Assembly: GCA_934574095.1 (NCBI GenBank) | Contig: CAKTMW010000027.1 | Coordinates: 1-22,187 of the forward strand | Source: an uncultured Oscillospiraceae bacterium | GTDB taxonomy: Bacteria > Bacillota > Clostridia > Oscillospirales > Oscillospiraceae | Direction of reading: 5' to 3' | Length of the DNA stretch: 22,187 nt | Shown here: positions 1 through 6,326 of the stretch, one piece after another | Position numbering within the stretch: the stretch's first letter is position 1 | Layout: every line of letters begins with the position of its first letter | Translations under genes and position numbers: made by a program | The notes under the pieces: generated by a model | Seen by the model: only the letters and a program-made list of their open reading frames with translations | Told to the model about the DNA's origin: nothing | Databases searched by the model: none

Positions 1-330
1 GGCAGCGCCCCGTCCAGCGGACACGAATGTGGCCGCTGAACGGTTGGCGCAACGAGGGCCAATGCCGCAGCGCCGCCAGTGGCGGAAGCAGCAAGCCGCT
101 TTCAAGGCAGCGCCCCGTCCAGCGGACACGAATGTGGCCGCTGAACGGTTGGCGCAACGAGGGCCAATGCCGCAGCGCCGCCTGTGGCGGAAACAGCAAG
201 CCGCTTTCAAGGCAGCGCCCCGTCCAGCGGACACGAATGTGGCCGCTGAACGGGGCGCAACGAGGGCCGAGCACGAAATCCCTCTCCCCCAGCGGTGCTT
301 TTGCCTACTTTTGCCGCCCTGGGCAAAAGT
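1..330. repeat. 105-bp tandem intergenic repeat, about 2.5 units plus hairpin end module
   Basis: The string ggcagcgccccgtccagcgg recurs at 1, 106 and 211, giving an exact 105-bp period. The first two units are nearly identical, and the third breaks off after about 50 bases into a different module (264-330). That module carries the motif cgaaatccctctcccccagc and ends in a hairpin (cttttgcc at 308-315 against ggcaaaag at 322-329). The array starts before the window. A single diverged copy with the same end module lies at 3751-3935, so this is a dispersed family. It is open in two frames, but the resulting peptides simply mirror the DNA period, so I treat it as non-coding. Function unknown. Confidence 0.85.
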
Positions 331-406
331 GCCTTGCGCCCGGTGGCGCGAAACACCTCTTTCCGTCTTCCCCCTCCAAAAATTTAAAAATAATGTAAAA
401 TTCCCC

Positions 407-435
407 TTGCTATATTTCACCAAATAGGTTACAAT
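407..435 (+). promoter_or_regulatory. Promoter of the cohesin/dockerin operon
   Basis: TTGCTA (407-412) and TACAAT (430-435) are separated by 17 bases, a good sigma-A type match. It is the only such signal upstream of the gene at 556 and would give a leader of about 115 nt. Confidence 0.6.
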
Positions 436-441
436 AACCTT

Positions 442-549
442 GTGTATGGAAAGCACGTTCGGCTGATTTTAACGATCGGCGCTTCATAAGCGCGGCGGGA
501 TAGCATGACCCCGCCCTCTTTCACTGCGCCGAAATGAACGAGAGAGGGA
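442..549 (+). other. Structured 5' leader of the dockerin operon
   Basis: The untranslated leader contains two consecutive hairpins: gcgctt against aagcgc at 479-493 and ggcggg against cccgcc at about 493-515. It ends in the purine-rich ribosome binding site at 541-550. I compared it by eye with common Clostridia riboswitches and see no convincing match. The structure may only stabilise the message. Confidence 0.35.
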
Positions 550-555
550 GTGCGA

Positions 556-1392
556 ATGAGGAGAATAATTGCATTATTGCTCACGGTCGTTATGGCGCTG
601 TCGTTGGTGGTCGTAGCGGGTGCTGCGGAAACCGGAAAGACGGTAAATCTGCGGATCGAGCCCGCGATGACGGATGAAGCGGCCAACGGTAAGACAGAGC
701 TCACGTATCACGTCTTTCTGAAGCCCCAGGGCGATGCCGAGGTCGGCGCCGCCCAGTTCACGCTGACCGCCCCTGAGGGTACGAAGTTTAAGAGCGTCGA
801 ATTCAATACGGAGTATGTCTACGACGATTCCAGCGAGACTCCGGTGGTTGGCAGCGCGAACGGCATCTTCGCCAAGAGCGCGATTACAAGCGACTCGAAG
901 GGCGGCAACCTTGGCGGCCAGCTTGAGAGTGATAAGAGGTCCTTCAAGGCGATCTTGGCCGGTACGAATCGTGAGGAACGTATGCTGACGGCCAACACCA
1001 GCACAGAGAAAGGGTATACAAACGCGTGGCTCTATGAAGTGACGCTTACGGTGCCTGAGTTTGACGGCAACACCAATTATACCATTGGTGTCAAAGATGC
1101 CACCGCCGGTTATAACGGTGATAGCAAAGAGACGGACAGTGTGAATGATCTTACCATGAGACACACCGTCAATGTCAGCAGCAAGGGCTACGGCGGCATT
1201 AAGGGCGATATCAATGGCGATACGGTTATTGATGTAAAAGATGTTCTTCTGCTTAGGCAGATCGCTGTTGGGAATATAACTCCTACAGCCGCCCAGAAGG
1301 CTGCTGGCGATATTGTTGTTGATGGCGATATCGATGTTAAAGACGTTTTGCTGCTCCGACAAGCGGCCGTGGGTAATATTAAGCTTAATTAA
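556..1392 (+). CDS. Secreted cohesin-like / type I dockerin protein
   Basis: A 278-residue exported protein. Residues 1-24 form a signal peptide (MRRIIALLLTVVMALSLVVV then AGAAE). Residues about 25-215 are a beta-rich domain with a cohesin-like look (VGAAQFTLTAPEGTKF in the middle); I hold this weakly. The last 62 residues are a type I dockerin: two duplicated calcium loops followed by VLLLRQ helices, GDINGDTVIDVKD and GDIVVDGDIDVKD. The first loop has all canonical ligands; the second has Val where Asn is usual at position 3. Dockerins bind cohesins, and the next gene, 23 bases downstream, encodes a cohesin-like domain, so a pairwise surface complex is plausible. There is no enzyme domain and no membrane anchor. 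An in-frame GTG at 550 is possible, but it overlaps the Shine-Dalgarno GGGAG, which is correctly spaced for ATG 556. Confidence 0.85.
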   Translation: MRRIIALLLTVVMALSLVVVAGAAETGKTVNLRIEPAMTDEAANGKTELTYHVFLKPQGDAEVGAAQFTLTAPEGTKFKSVEFNTEYVYDDSSETPVVGSANGIFAKSAITSDSKGGNLGGQLESDKRSFKAILAGTNREERMLTANTSTEKGYTNAWLYEVTLTVPEFDGNTNYTIGVKDATAGYNGDSKETDSVNDLTMRHTVNVSSKGYGGIKGDINGDTVIDVKDVLLLRQIAVGNITPTAAQKAAGDIVVDGDIDVKDVLLLRQAAVGNIKLN

Positions 1393-1415
1393 ATCTAGTT
1401 AAGGAGTAAAGTGTA

Positions 1416-3434
1416 ATGAAAAGAATCTTAGCGTTGGTTATGACATTAGTCATGGTGCTGAGTTTGTGTTCCGTGACCGCTTATGCGGATACAGCTCTTA
1501 CTATGAATGTGTCTCCCAAAACAGATTTGAAGGCAAATGACATTGTCAAAGTATCTGTTTCTCTGCCTGCTTTGTCTGAGAAAATTAGCGGATGGCAGAT
1601 GGTTGTGAATTATCCGTCTGATAAGTTGGAATATGTTTCGTATGAGACTGTTTATGATGAAGATGCTGAAGCAGATGTAATAAGCACTCAGATGCCTAGT
1701 GCCTTTTCGGTGACTGTACAGAGCCCGGCAACGGCCGCTTCTGGTAAAATTAAGGCAATAGCGGACTGCTTGAATAATAGAACGATTTCTTCAACAGTTA
1801 GACTGTTTACTTTGAACTTCAAAGTGAAGAGTGCTGCCTATGGAGATGGCAGTTTTAGCGTAAGCGATTTAGAGGTCATTCAGAATAATGCCGATGGCTC
1901 GAATCGTACGCTGACGGGGATTAGCGTTCCTGCGGCGCAGTCTGTTACCATTCCCAAGCCCCCTGTTCATGCCACTGGTATCACCTTCGACAAGTCTTCT
2001 CTGAACCTGAGCATGAAGGGTGGCGCTAATTCCGGTACGATTACTGCGAATGTGACTCCCGCTGATGCGACAGATGAGGTGACATGGAGCGTTACCCCCA
2101 AGGGACAGAAGATAGTTGAGATCAGCCCCAACGGTAAAGTGTGCACCGTTATGGCCAAGGCACCTGGTACTGTTACCATCACCGCTACTGTGAACGGTAA
2201 GTCCGCTTCCTGCACCGTTACTGTCTCCGCTTGCGACCATAAGTCTGATGCAGGCCACCACCATGCCGAGGTTCCTGCTACCTGCACCACGACTGGTACT
2301 AAGGAGTATTGGGAGTGCACCGAGTGCGGCATGAAGTTTGCTGACCAGGATTGCAAGACCGTTTTGAACGATCTTACCATTGCCAAGGTTCCTCACCAGT
2401 TTACTAAGGCGGATCCGAAGGCTGATGCCCTCAAGACTGCTGGTACCTGCTCTGCTCCCGCTGTCTACTATTATAGCTGCGCTAGCTGTGGTGCGGTTGA
2501 GAAGAAGGATTCTCATACCTTTAACGGTGATGATAGCACCAAGGATCCCAACAACCACACCAATGTTGAGATGCAGCACAATGATAAGCAGCACTGGGGC
2601 TATTGCAAGGATTGCAAGGCGAATATTGACAAGCAGGACCATTTCAGCAACAAGCCTGCCAATAAGGCTACTTGCACCAAGCAGGCTATCTGTGACCTGT
2701 GCAATGAAAAATATGGCGACCTCGCCCCTCACGATCTGAAAAAGACCAATAGGGTTGATCCTACCTGCACCGCCCCTGGCTGCAAGGAATACTGGACCTG
2801 CAACGTCTGCAAGGGTATCTTCGCTGATGAGCAGGGTAAGCAGTCTACCACTCTTAAAGACCTGACCATCCCCGTGGCAAACCACACGGAAAGCAGCAAG
2901 TACGTTGCTGGTGCTACGCAGCACTGGAAGTTCTGCACCGTTTGCGGTGAAGTGCTTACGAAGGTTGACCATACCTACACCAACGGCAAGTGCGTTTGCG
3001 GCGCCACAAATAAGGACGCTGTCGTTGACGCCAACCACAAGAACCATCAGGCTGGCCAGCATAACTACTTCAATGAGACCAAGCACTGGGCGGACTGCAG
3101 TGATCCTAATTGCGCTGGTCACGTGGGCGAAGCCAACCACAGCCTGACCACGAAGAGAACGATCGTTGTCAACGGCAAGACGTATGAGGTCAAGGAGTGC
3201 GTCTGCGGTTATGTGACTCGTGTTGAGGTCAAGAACAACACCACTGGTACCACCATCGGCACCAACCCCAACGCCAAGAACCCCTATGAGAAGAACGACA
3301 CCACCAAGAAGGATGACGGCAAGAAGGTTGAGTCCGGCAAGACCTTCGACGCTGGTATCGCCCTGTACGTTGGCCTGTCCGTCCTGTCCGTCACCGGCGG
3401 CGCTCTGGTCATCGGCAAGAAGAAGGAATTCTAA
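1416..3434 (+). CDS. Anchored surface protein: cohesin-like, Big_2, Cys/His repeats
   Basis: A 672-residue exported protein. Residues 1-25 are a signal peptide. Residues about 27-180 resemble a cohesin (GWQMVVNYPSDKLEYVSYE near the start). Residues about 188-272 are a bacterial Ig-like Big_2 domain (ATGITFDKSSLNL, then APGTVTITATVNGKSASCTV). Residues about 273-600 are degenerate modules rich in CxxC and His (CTECG, CASCG, CKDCK, CDLCN, CNVCK, CTVCG), likely metal-binding or disulfide-linked extracellular spacers. The tail has a charged linker, a hydrophobic segment (AGIALYVGLSVLSVTGGALV) and GKKKEF, a cell-surface anchor without LPXTG. It follows the dockerin gene with an AAGGAG site at 1401-1406 and ends at a strong terminator. 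The first 500 bases are visibly richer in A+T than the rest. Domain calls are from pattern recognition; a binding role is inference. Confidence 0.85.
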   Translation: MKRILALVMTLVMVLSLCSVTAYADTALTMNVSPKTDLKANDIVKVSVSLPALSEKISGWQMVVNYPSDKLEYVSYETVYDEDAEADVISTQMPSAFSVTVQSPATAASGKIKAIADCLNNRTISSTVRLFTLNFKVKSAAYGDGSFSVSDLEVIQNNADGSNRTLTGISVPAAQSVTIPKPPVHATGITFDKSSLNLSMKGGANSGTITANVTPADATDEVTWSVTPKGQKIVEISPNGKVCTVMAKAPGTVTITATVNGKSASCTVTVSACDHKSDAGHHHAEVPATCTTTGTKEYWECTECGMKFADQDCKTVLNDLTIAKVPHQFTKADPKADALKTAGTCSAPAVYYYSCASCGAVEKKDSHTFNGDDSTKDPNNHTNVEMQHNDKQHWGYCKDCKANIDKQDHFSNKPANKATCTKQAICDLCNEKYGDLAPHDLKKTNRVDPTCTAPGCKEYWTCNVCKGIFADEQGKQSTTLKDLTIPVANHTESSKYVAGATQHWKFCTVCGEVLTKVDHTYTNGKCVCGATNKDAVVDANHKNHQAGQHNYFNETKHWADCSDPNCAGHVGEANHSLTTKRTIVVNGKTYEVKECVCGYVTRVEVKNNTTGTTIGTNPNAKNPYEKNDTTKKDDGKKVESGKTFDAGIALYVGLSVLSVTGGALVIGKKKEF

Positions 3435-3442
3435 TTCCAATA

Positions 3443-3477
3443 AAAAAAAGAACACCCCACCGGGGTGTTCTTTTTTT
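3443..3477 (+). terminator. Intrinsic terminator of the dockerin operon
   Basis: GAACACCCC (3450-3458) pairs with GGGGTGTTC (3462-3470) around the loop ACC, flanked by runs of A and T of at least seven bases. Nearly the same terminator follows the other surface gene at 11417-11450. Confidence 0.95.
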
Positions 3478-3489
3478 GCCCCACACAAA

Positions 3490-3572
3490 CCCCTCCCCGC
3501 AGCAGCCCACCGCGCCCTACGGCCAACCTCCGATAGAATTTCGTAGGGCGGGGTGACCGGTGCCCCGCCGCC
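3490..3572. repeat. Dispersed palindromic repeat, inverted partner of 6948-7029
   Basis: This unit reads ...cgcgccctacggccaacctc... then tagggcggggtgacc. Its reverse complement is present at 6948-7029 with about six differences over 82 bases. It contains the REP-like core tagggcgggg facing ccccgcc seen elsewhere in the window. Confidence 0.85.
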
Positions 3573-3750
3573 AAACAACGCTTTATCTTCTACTGTTGCG
3601 TCGCATGAGCGGCAGCGGCGCCGCCACAGGGAATCCGTATTTTGCCTCCCTCTGAGAGGGGTCTTTCGTTCCCCCATCACTTGGGGGATTCCAAAGGGGG
3701 CCCCGCAGGGCCCCTTTTGGTCGTTTAGAGAGGGGGGCCGGGGGAGGGGA

Positions 3751-3935
3751 AAGCGGCGCAGCGCTGCCAGCGGCGGAAGCAGCAAGCCGCTTTCAAGGCA
3801 GCGCCCCGTCCAGCGGACACGAATGTGACCGCTGAACGGCTGGCGCAACGAGGGCCGAGTACGAAATCCCTCTCCCCCAGCGGTGCTTTTGCCTACTTTT
3901 GGCACCGTGGCCAAAAGTAGGTCGCCCCGCAGGGC
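3751..3935. repeat. Dispersed copy of the 105-bp repeat with end module
   Basis: One full unit closely matching the array at 1-263, followed by the same end module (3854-3935). The module's hairpin is perfect here: CCTACTTTTGGC (3892-3903) against GCCAAAAGTAGG (3910-3921). In the first copy this hairpin differs in sequence but keeps pairing, which suggests the fold matters. Confidence 0.85.
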
Positions 3936-4060
3936 GAAATCTCCCTGAACCTTTGTTAAAAAAAACAGGTCGCCGAAGGCAAAGAAAGAAAACCGGGTCG
4001 CCGAAAGCAAAAGAGAAAAAAGAAAGAAAAATCTCTCCCCCGTCTCATTCGGTGAAATAA

Positions 4061-4088
4061 CAAAAACCTGCCTTTCGGCAGGTTTTTG
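4061..4088 (-). terminator. Terminator downstream of the hydrogenase
   Basis: CAAAAACCTGCC (4061-4072) and GGCAGGTTTTTG (4077-4088) form a perfect 12-bp stem with a four-base loop. T runs occur in both orientations, so it may work bidirectionally. It lies 85 bases past the hydrogenase stop. Confidence 0.85.
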
Positions 4089-4172
4089 TACCTTTTCTGT
4101 ACCAATAACGCCCGTTAATGTACCAATAATGTACCCAATAAAGCACAAAATGGACAAATATTCGGCGAAATA

Positions 4173-5711
4173 TCAGTGATGGGACACCCGTTCCCATTCC
4201 TCGCTGTCCTCGTGCAGCAGCGACAAATCCTGAATATACGCCGTTTCCAGCGGATTGCTCAGCGGCGCGGCGGCCTTGTATTTTTCCAGCCACGCCTTGG
4301 ATTTCTCCGGCGGCCGAACCGTTCCCGCTCCGGCAATACACCCGCCGGGACAGGCCATTCCTTCCAGCAGATAGCCGTCGTATTTTCCGGTTCTTGCCAC
4401 CCGCAGCATCTGGCGGCACTCCCGCAATCCCTCGGCGTAAACGGTCTTGACTTCCACATTCGGATTCTCCCGGTGGATGACGTCCTCCACCGCCTTGGCC
4501 ACGCCGCCGCTGGCGGCGAAGCCTACACCGGGGGCGCTGGCCTCAAAGTGGGAGGGGACATCGGGAATGTTATTAAAATCGATGTTTTTGGCCTCAAACA
4601 TACCTCTCAGCTCTTCAAAAGTGAGGACAAAGTCCACCTCGCTGCGGACGCTGCGGCGGCTGGCCTCCAGCTTTTTGGCGGCGCAGGGGCCGATAAAAGC
4701 CACCCGGCAGTTGGGGTCCCGTCGCTTCATGAGCCGGGCCGTCAGCACCATGGGAGTCATGGTCATGGAGATATAGGGGGCCATGCCGGGGAACTCCTTC
4801 TTGGCCATCATGGCCCAGGCGGGGCAGCAGGAGGTGGCCATAAAGGGCTGCTTTTCCGGCACGTTTTCCAGGAACTCCTCCGCCTCTTCAATGGCGCACA
4901 GGTCCGCGCCGATGGCCACCTCTTCCAATGCGGCGAAGCCCAACATCTTCATGGCCTCTTTGATCTGACCGGCCGTGACCTTGTCGCCGAACTGGCCCCA
5001 GAAGGCCGGGGCGATGATGGCGACGACCTTCTGGCCGCGGTTGATGGCGTGGATCAGCTGGAACAGCTGGCCCTTGTCCACGATGGCGCCGAAGGGGCAG
5101 TTGACCAGGCACATACCGCAGCTGACGCACTTGTCCTGGTCGATCTGGGCGCGGCCCAGCTCGTCGCTGGTGATGGCGTTCATGCCGCAGGCCTCGGTGC
5201 AGGGGCGCTCGAACTTGATGATGGCCTGGTAGGAACAGCTCTGCTTGCAGCGGCCGCACTTGATGCACTTGTCCTGGTCGATGACAGCCTTGCCCTTGAC
5301 AAAGGAGATGGCTCCCTTGGGGCAGGCGTGGTAGCAATGGTGGGCCAGGCAGCCCTGGCACATATTGGTGACCTGGTAATGGGTGGGGGGGCAGGCGTTG
5401 CAGGCGTACTTGATGATGTTGATGAGGGGGGGATCGTAGTATTTCTCGGCGATGGCGCTCTCCTCCACGCCGTCGCTGAGGAGATTATGCTCGGACACGG
5501 AGCGCAGGGGCAGGCCCATGGCCAGACGGATGCGCTCGCCTACGATGGCCCGTTCCAGGAAGATGGATTCCCGCACGGTGGCCTTTTCGCCGGGTATGAT
5601 CTCATACGGCAGCTTCTCCATGCGGGCGTAATCCTCGTCATAGGCCATTTTCGCCACCTCGGCGAAGACGCGCTTGCGGGTATCGGCGATGCTGCAAGTG
5701 ATGTTTCTCAT
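4173..5711 (-). CDS. Monomeric [FeFe] hydrogenase (group B-like)
   Basis: A 512-residue iron-only hydrogenase that interconverts protons and H2 at an H-cluster, fed through iron-sulfur clusters. The three H-cluster motifs are present: TSCCPAW (293-299), GPCAAKK (341-347) and EGMACPGGC (450-458). Upstream are two [4Fe-4S] ferredoxin motifs, C149/C152/C155/C159 and C195/C198/C201/C205, and an extra N-terminal Cys-rich segment (C104, C107, C118, C121, C126, C130) that may bind another cluster. The Ala in TSCCPAW, where classic clostridial enzymes have Gly, and the compact layout suggest group B. No maturase or partner subunit is adjacent, so it probably works with soluble ferredoxin in the cytoplasm. 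ATG 5711 is chosen because AGAAAGGAA lies just upstream; an in-frame ATG at 5747 adds 12 residues without a clear site. Confidence 0.93.
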   Translation of the reverse strand: MRNITCSIADTRKRVFAEVAKMAYDEDYARMEKLPYEIIPGEKATVRESIFLERAIVGERIRLAMGLPLRSVSEHNLLSDGVEESAIAEKYYDPPLINIIKYACNACPPTHYQVTNMCQGCLAHHCYHACPKGAISFVKGKAVIDQDKCIKCGRCKQSCSYQAIIKFERPCTEACGMNAITSDELGRAQIDQDKCVSCGMCLVNCPFGAIVDKGQLFQLIHAINRGQKVVAIIAPAFWGQFGDKVTAGQIKEAMKMLGFAALEEVAIGADLCAIEEAEEFLENVPEKQPFMATSCCPAWAMMAKKEFPGMAPYISMTMTPMVLTARLMKRRDPNCRVAFIGPCAAKKLEASRRSVRSEVDFVLTFEELRGMFEAKNIDFNNIPDVPSHFEASAPGVGFAASGGVAKAVEDVIHRENPNVEVKTVYAEGLRECRQMLRVARTGKYDGYLLEGMACPGGCIAGAGTVRPPEKSKAWLEKYKAAAPLSNPLETAYIQDLSLLHEDSEEWERVSHH

Positions 5712-5782
5712 ATCGGGTTCCTTTCTATCTATGCCAATGGTCGACATCCTATGGATATCATATGATTCTATCTAAATACTAC

Positions 5783-5810
5783 ATTATACTGGGCGGGCAA
5801 AGGGTTGTCA
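5783..5810 (-). promoter_or_regulatory. Promoter of the hydrogenase gene
   Basis: On the minus strand TTGACA (5810-5805) and TATAAT (5788-5783) are both perfect consensus hexamers with a 16-base spacer. The leader to the ATG at 5711 would be about 65 nt. Confidence 0.85.
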
Positions 5811-5899
5811 ACCCCCGTGGGAGCTTAGTTTTTCCCGGTTTCGGGGAAATGATGGATGGAAGATATTTCCTGAAGTAAAAACGAATGAAGATATTATTA

Positions 5900-5967
5900 T
5901 TGACAAAATTCGACACATATGATACGACTGTTCGTACAAGTGTACTACAATACAAGCGGGGCGGTTT
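5900..5967 (+). repeat. Left arm of inverted promoter-like repeat
   Basis: It runs from TTGACA to AAGCGGGGCGGTTT. Its last 38 bases match the right arm (6195-6232, opposite strand) at 30 of 38 positions without gaps, and the 5' part is also recognisably related. The arms enclose the small-peptide locus. Confidence 0.75.
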
Positions 5968-5979
5968 TTGTCCAACTAC

Positions 5980-6007
5980 TTGACATTTATCCTGAAATGG
6001 GTATAAT
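5980..6007 (+). promoter_or_regulatory. Promoter of the opposing small RNA
   Basis: TTGACA (5980-5985) and TATAAT (6002-6007) are perfect hexamers with a 16-base spacer. No protein gene follows. Transcription would begin near 6014 and meet the terminator at 6072-6103. Confidence 0.85.
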
Positions 6008-6013
6008 AAAAAC

Positions 6014-6103
6014 AAGGGTATTACCGCGAAGCGGTTTTGGCTCTACTTTTGTGAATTTAGTCTTCTACAAAGAAAACCGTCACTTGGCAGAGTGGCGGTT
6101 TTC
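6014..6103 (+). ncRNA. Candidate antisense (antitoxin-type) RNA, about 90 nt
   Basis: Bounded by a perfect consensus promoter and a strong intrinsic terminator, with no start codon linked to a ribosome binding site. Near its 5' end is a small hairpin (CCGC gaa GCGG, about 6023-6034). Its 3' third is the exact complement of the end of the small ORF read from the other strand, so the two transcripts can pair over at least 30 nt. The 5' dozen bases (CAAGGGTATTAC) also occur, same sense, in the leader of the opposing transcript. This matches convergent type I antitoxin RNAs such as those of par/fst loci in layout, not in sequence. The start site is inferred. Confidence 0.55.
6072..6103. terminator. 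Bidirectional terminator shared by both transcripts
   Basis: GAAAACCG (6072-6079) pairs with CGGTTTTC (6096-6103), and CACT (6081-6084) with AGTG (6091-6094), around loop TGGCAG, with one wobble. A T run follows the GC stem in both directions. On the minus strand it lies inside the last codons of the 27-residue ORF. Confidence 0.85.
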
Positions 6104-6163
6104 CCATTTTATCCGCAGTGTGAACACAAGTCCAAACATATGGAATGTAATGGTAATCGGCAT
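6080..6163 (-). CDS. 27-residue small peptide, candidate type I toxin
   Basis: Translated by hand: MPITITFHMFGLVFTLRIKW followed by ENRHSAK. It has an apolar N-terminal half, a basic C-terminus and no Cys; such short hydrophobic-then-basic peptides are typical of membrane-acting type I toxins. It begins nine bases after a full AAAGGAGG ribosome binding site, far better than chance for so short a frame. That site is buried in a perfect hairpin (ACCTCC, GAAA loop, GGAGGT; 6170-6185). The stop codon sits inside the bidirectional terminator, and an opposing promoter makes an RNA complementary to its 3' end. I do not recognise the peptide as a member of a named family. A leader peptide or other small membrane protein is possible. 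Confidence 0.6.
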   Translation of the reverse strand: MPITITFHMFGLVFTLRIKWENRHSAK

Positions 6164-6169
6164 GAAATC

Positions 6170-6185
6170 ACCTCCTTTCGGAGGT
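6170..6185 (-). promoter_or_regulatory. Hairpin sequestering the small ORF's ribosome binding site
   Basis: Read on the minus strand, ACCTCC GAAA GGAGGT is a perfect 6-bp stem capped by a GNRA tetraloop. The 3' arm is the Shine-Dalgarno sequence itself, nine bases before the ATG. This would hold back translation until the structure is opened, as in several known type I toxin messages. Confidence 0.75.
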
Positions 6186-6194
6186 TTTCAAACC

Positions 6195-6266
6195 AAACCG
6201 CCCCGCTTTGTATGTAATACCCTTGCAAGAACAAGTGCAGCAGATATTCGATATCTTGTTAATCAA
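6195..6266 (-). repeat. Right arm of inverted promoter-like repeat
   Basis: Read on the minus strand it begins TTGATT and ends AAGCGGGGCGGTTT, mirroring 5900-5967. It lies just upstream of the small ORF's leader and probably carries that gene's promoter, although no good pair of consensus hexamers can be picked. Confidence 0.7.
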
Positions 6267-6326
6267 AAACGCAGCCCAAAAACTCACAGTTTTGGCGGCT
6301 TATATGCCGAGAGGGGAGGCTAAAAG

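Larger units (their letters stand above)
3435..4172. other. Gene-free spacer between surface operon and hydrogenase
   Basis: After the terminator this spacer holds a palindromic repeat unit (3490-3572), a hairpin CCCCC/GGGGG (3671-3687), a long hairpin with 13-base arms (ccaaagggggccc 3691-3703 against gggccccttttgg 3708-3720), a copy of the 105-bp family (3751-3935), an A-rich tract (about 3957-4030) and the hydrogenase terminator (4061-4088). A 91-codon open frame at 3553-3828 runs through these repeats with no ribosome binding site, so I do not call it a gene. Confidence 0.7.

Noticed and set aside
1..263. CRISPR array
   Set aside because: Units are 105 bases and nearly identical throughout, with no unique spacers and no cas genes nearby.
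27..427. Two overlapping frames through the 105-bp array encoding repeat peptides
   Set aside because: Both frames are open only because the unit length is a multiple of three. There is no ribosome binding site, and the dispersed copy at 3751-3935 lies in spacer.
3240..3434. LPXTG sortase substrate
   Set aside because: No LPXTG or close variant precedes the hydrophobic tail; SGKTFDAG is only positionally similar, so no sortase class is assigned.
1869..4157. 762-codon open frame on the minus strand
   Set aside because: It runs antisense to the cohesin-like gene and through the following repeats and terminator, has no ribosome binding site, and shows low-complexity composition. A shadow of the GC-skewed plus-strand codons.
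5712..5747. Upstream hydrogenase start at 5747
   Set aside because: It lacks a Shine-Dalgarno site, whereas AGAAAGGAA lies at the right distance from ATG 5711.
4176..5765. 529-codon open frame on the plus strand
   Set aside because: Exact antisense of the [FeFe] hydrogenase; His/Gly/Ala-rich product without family features.
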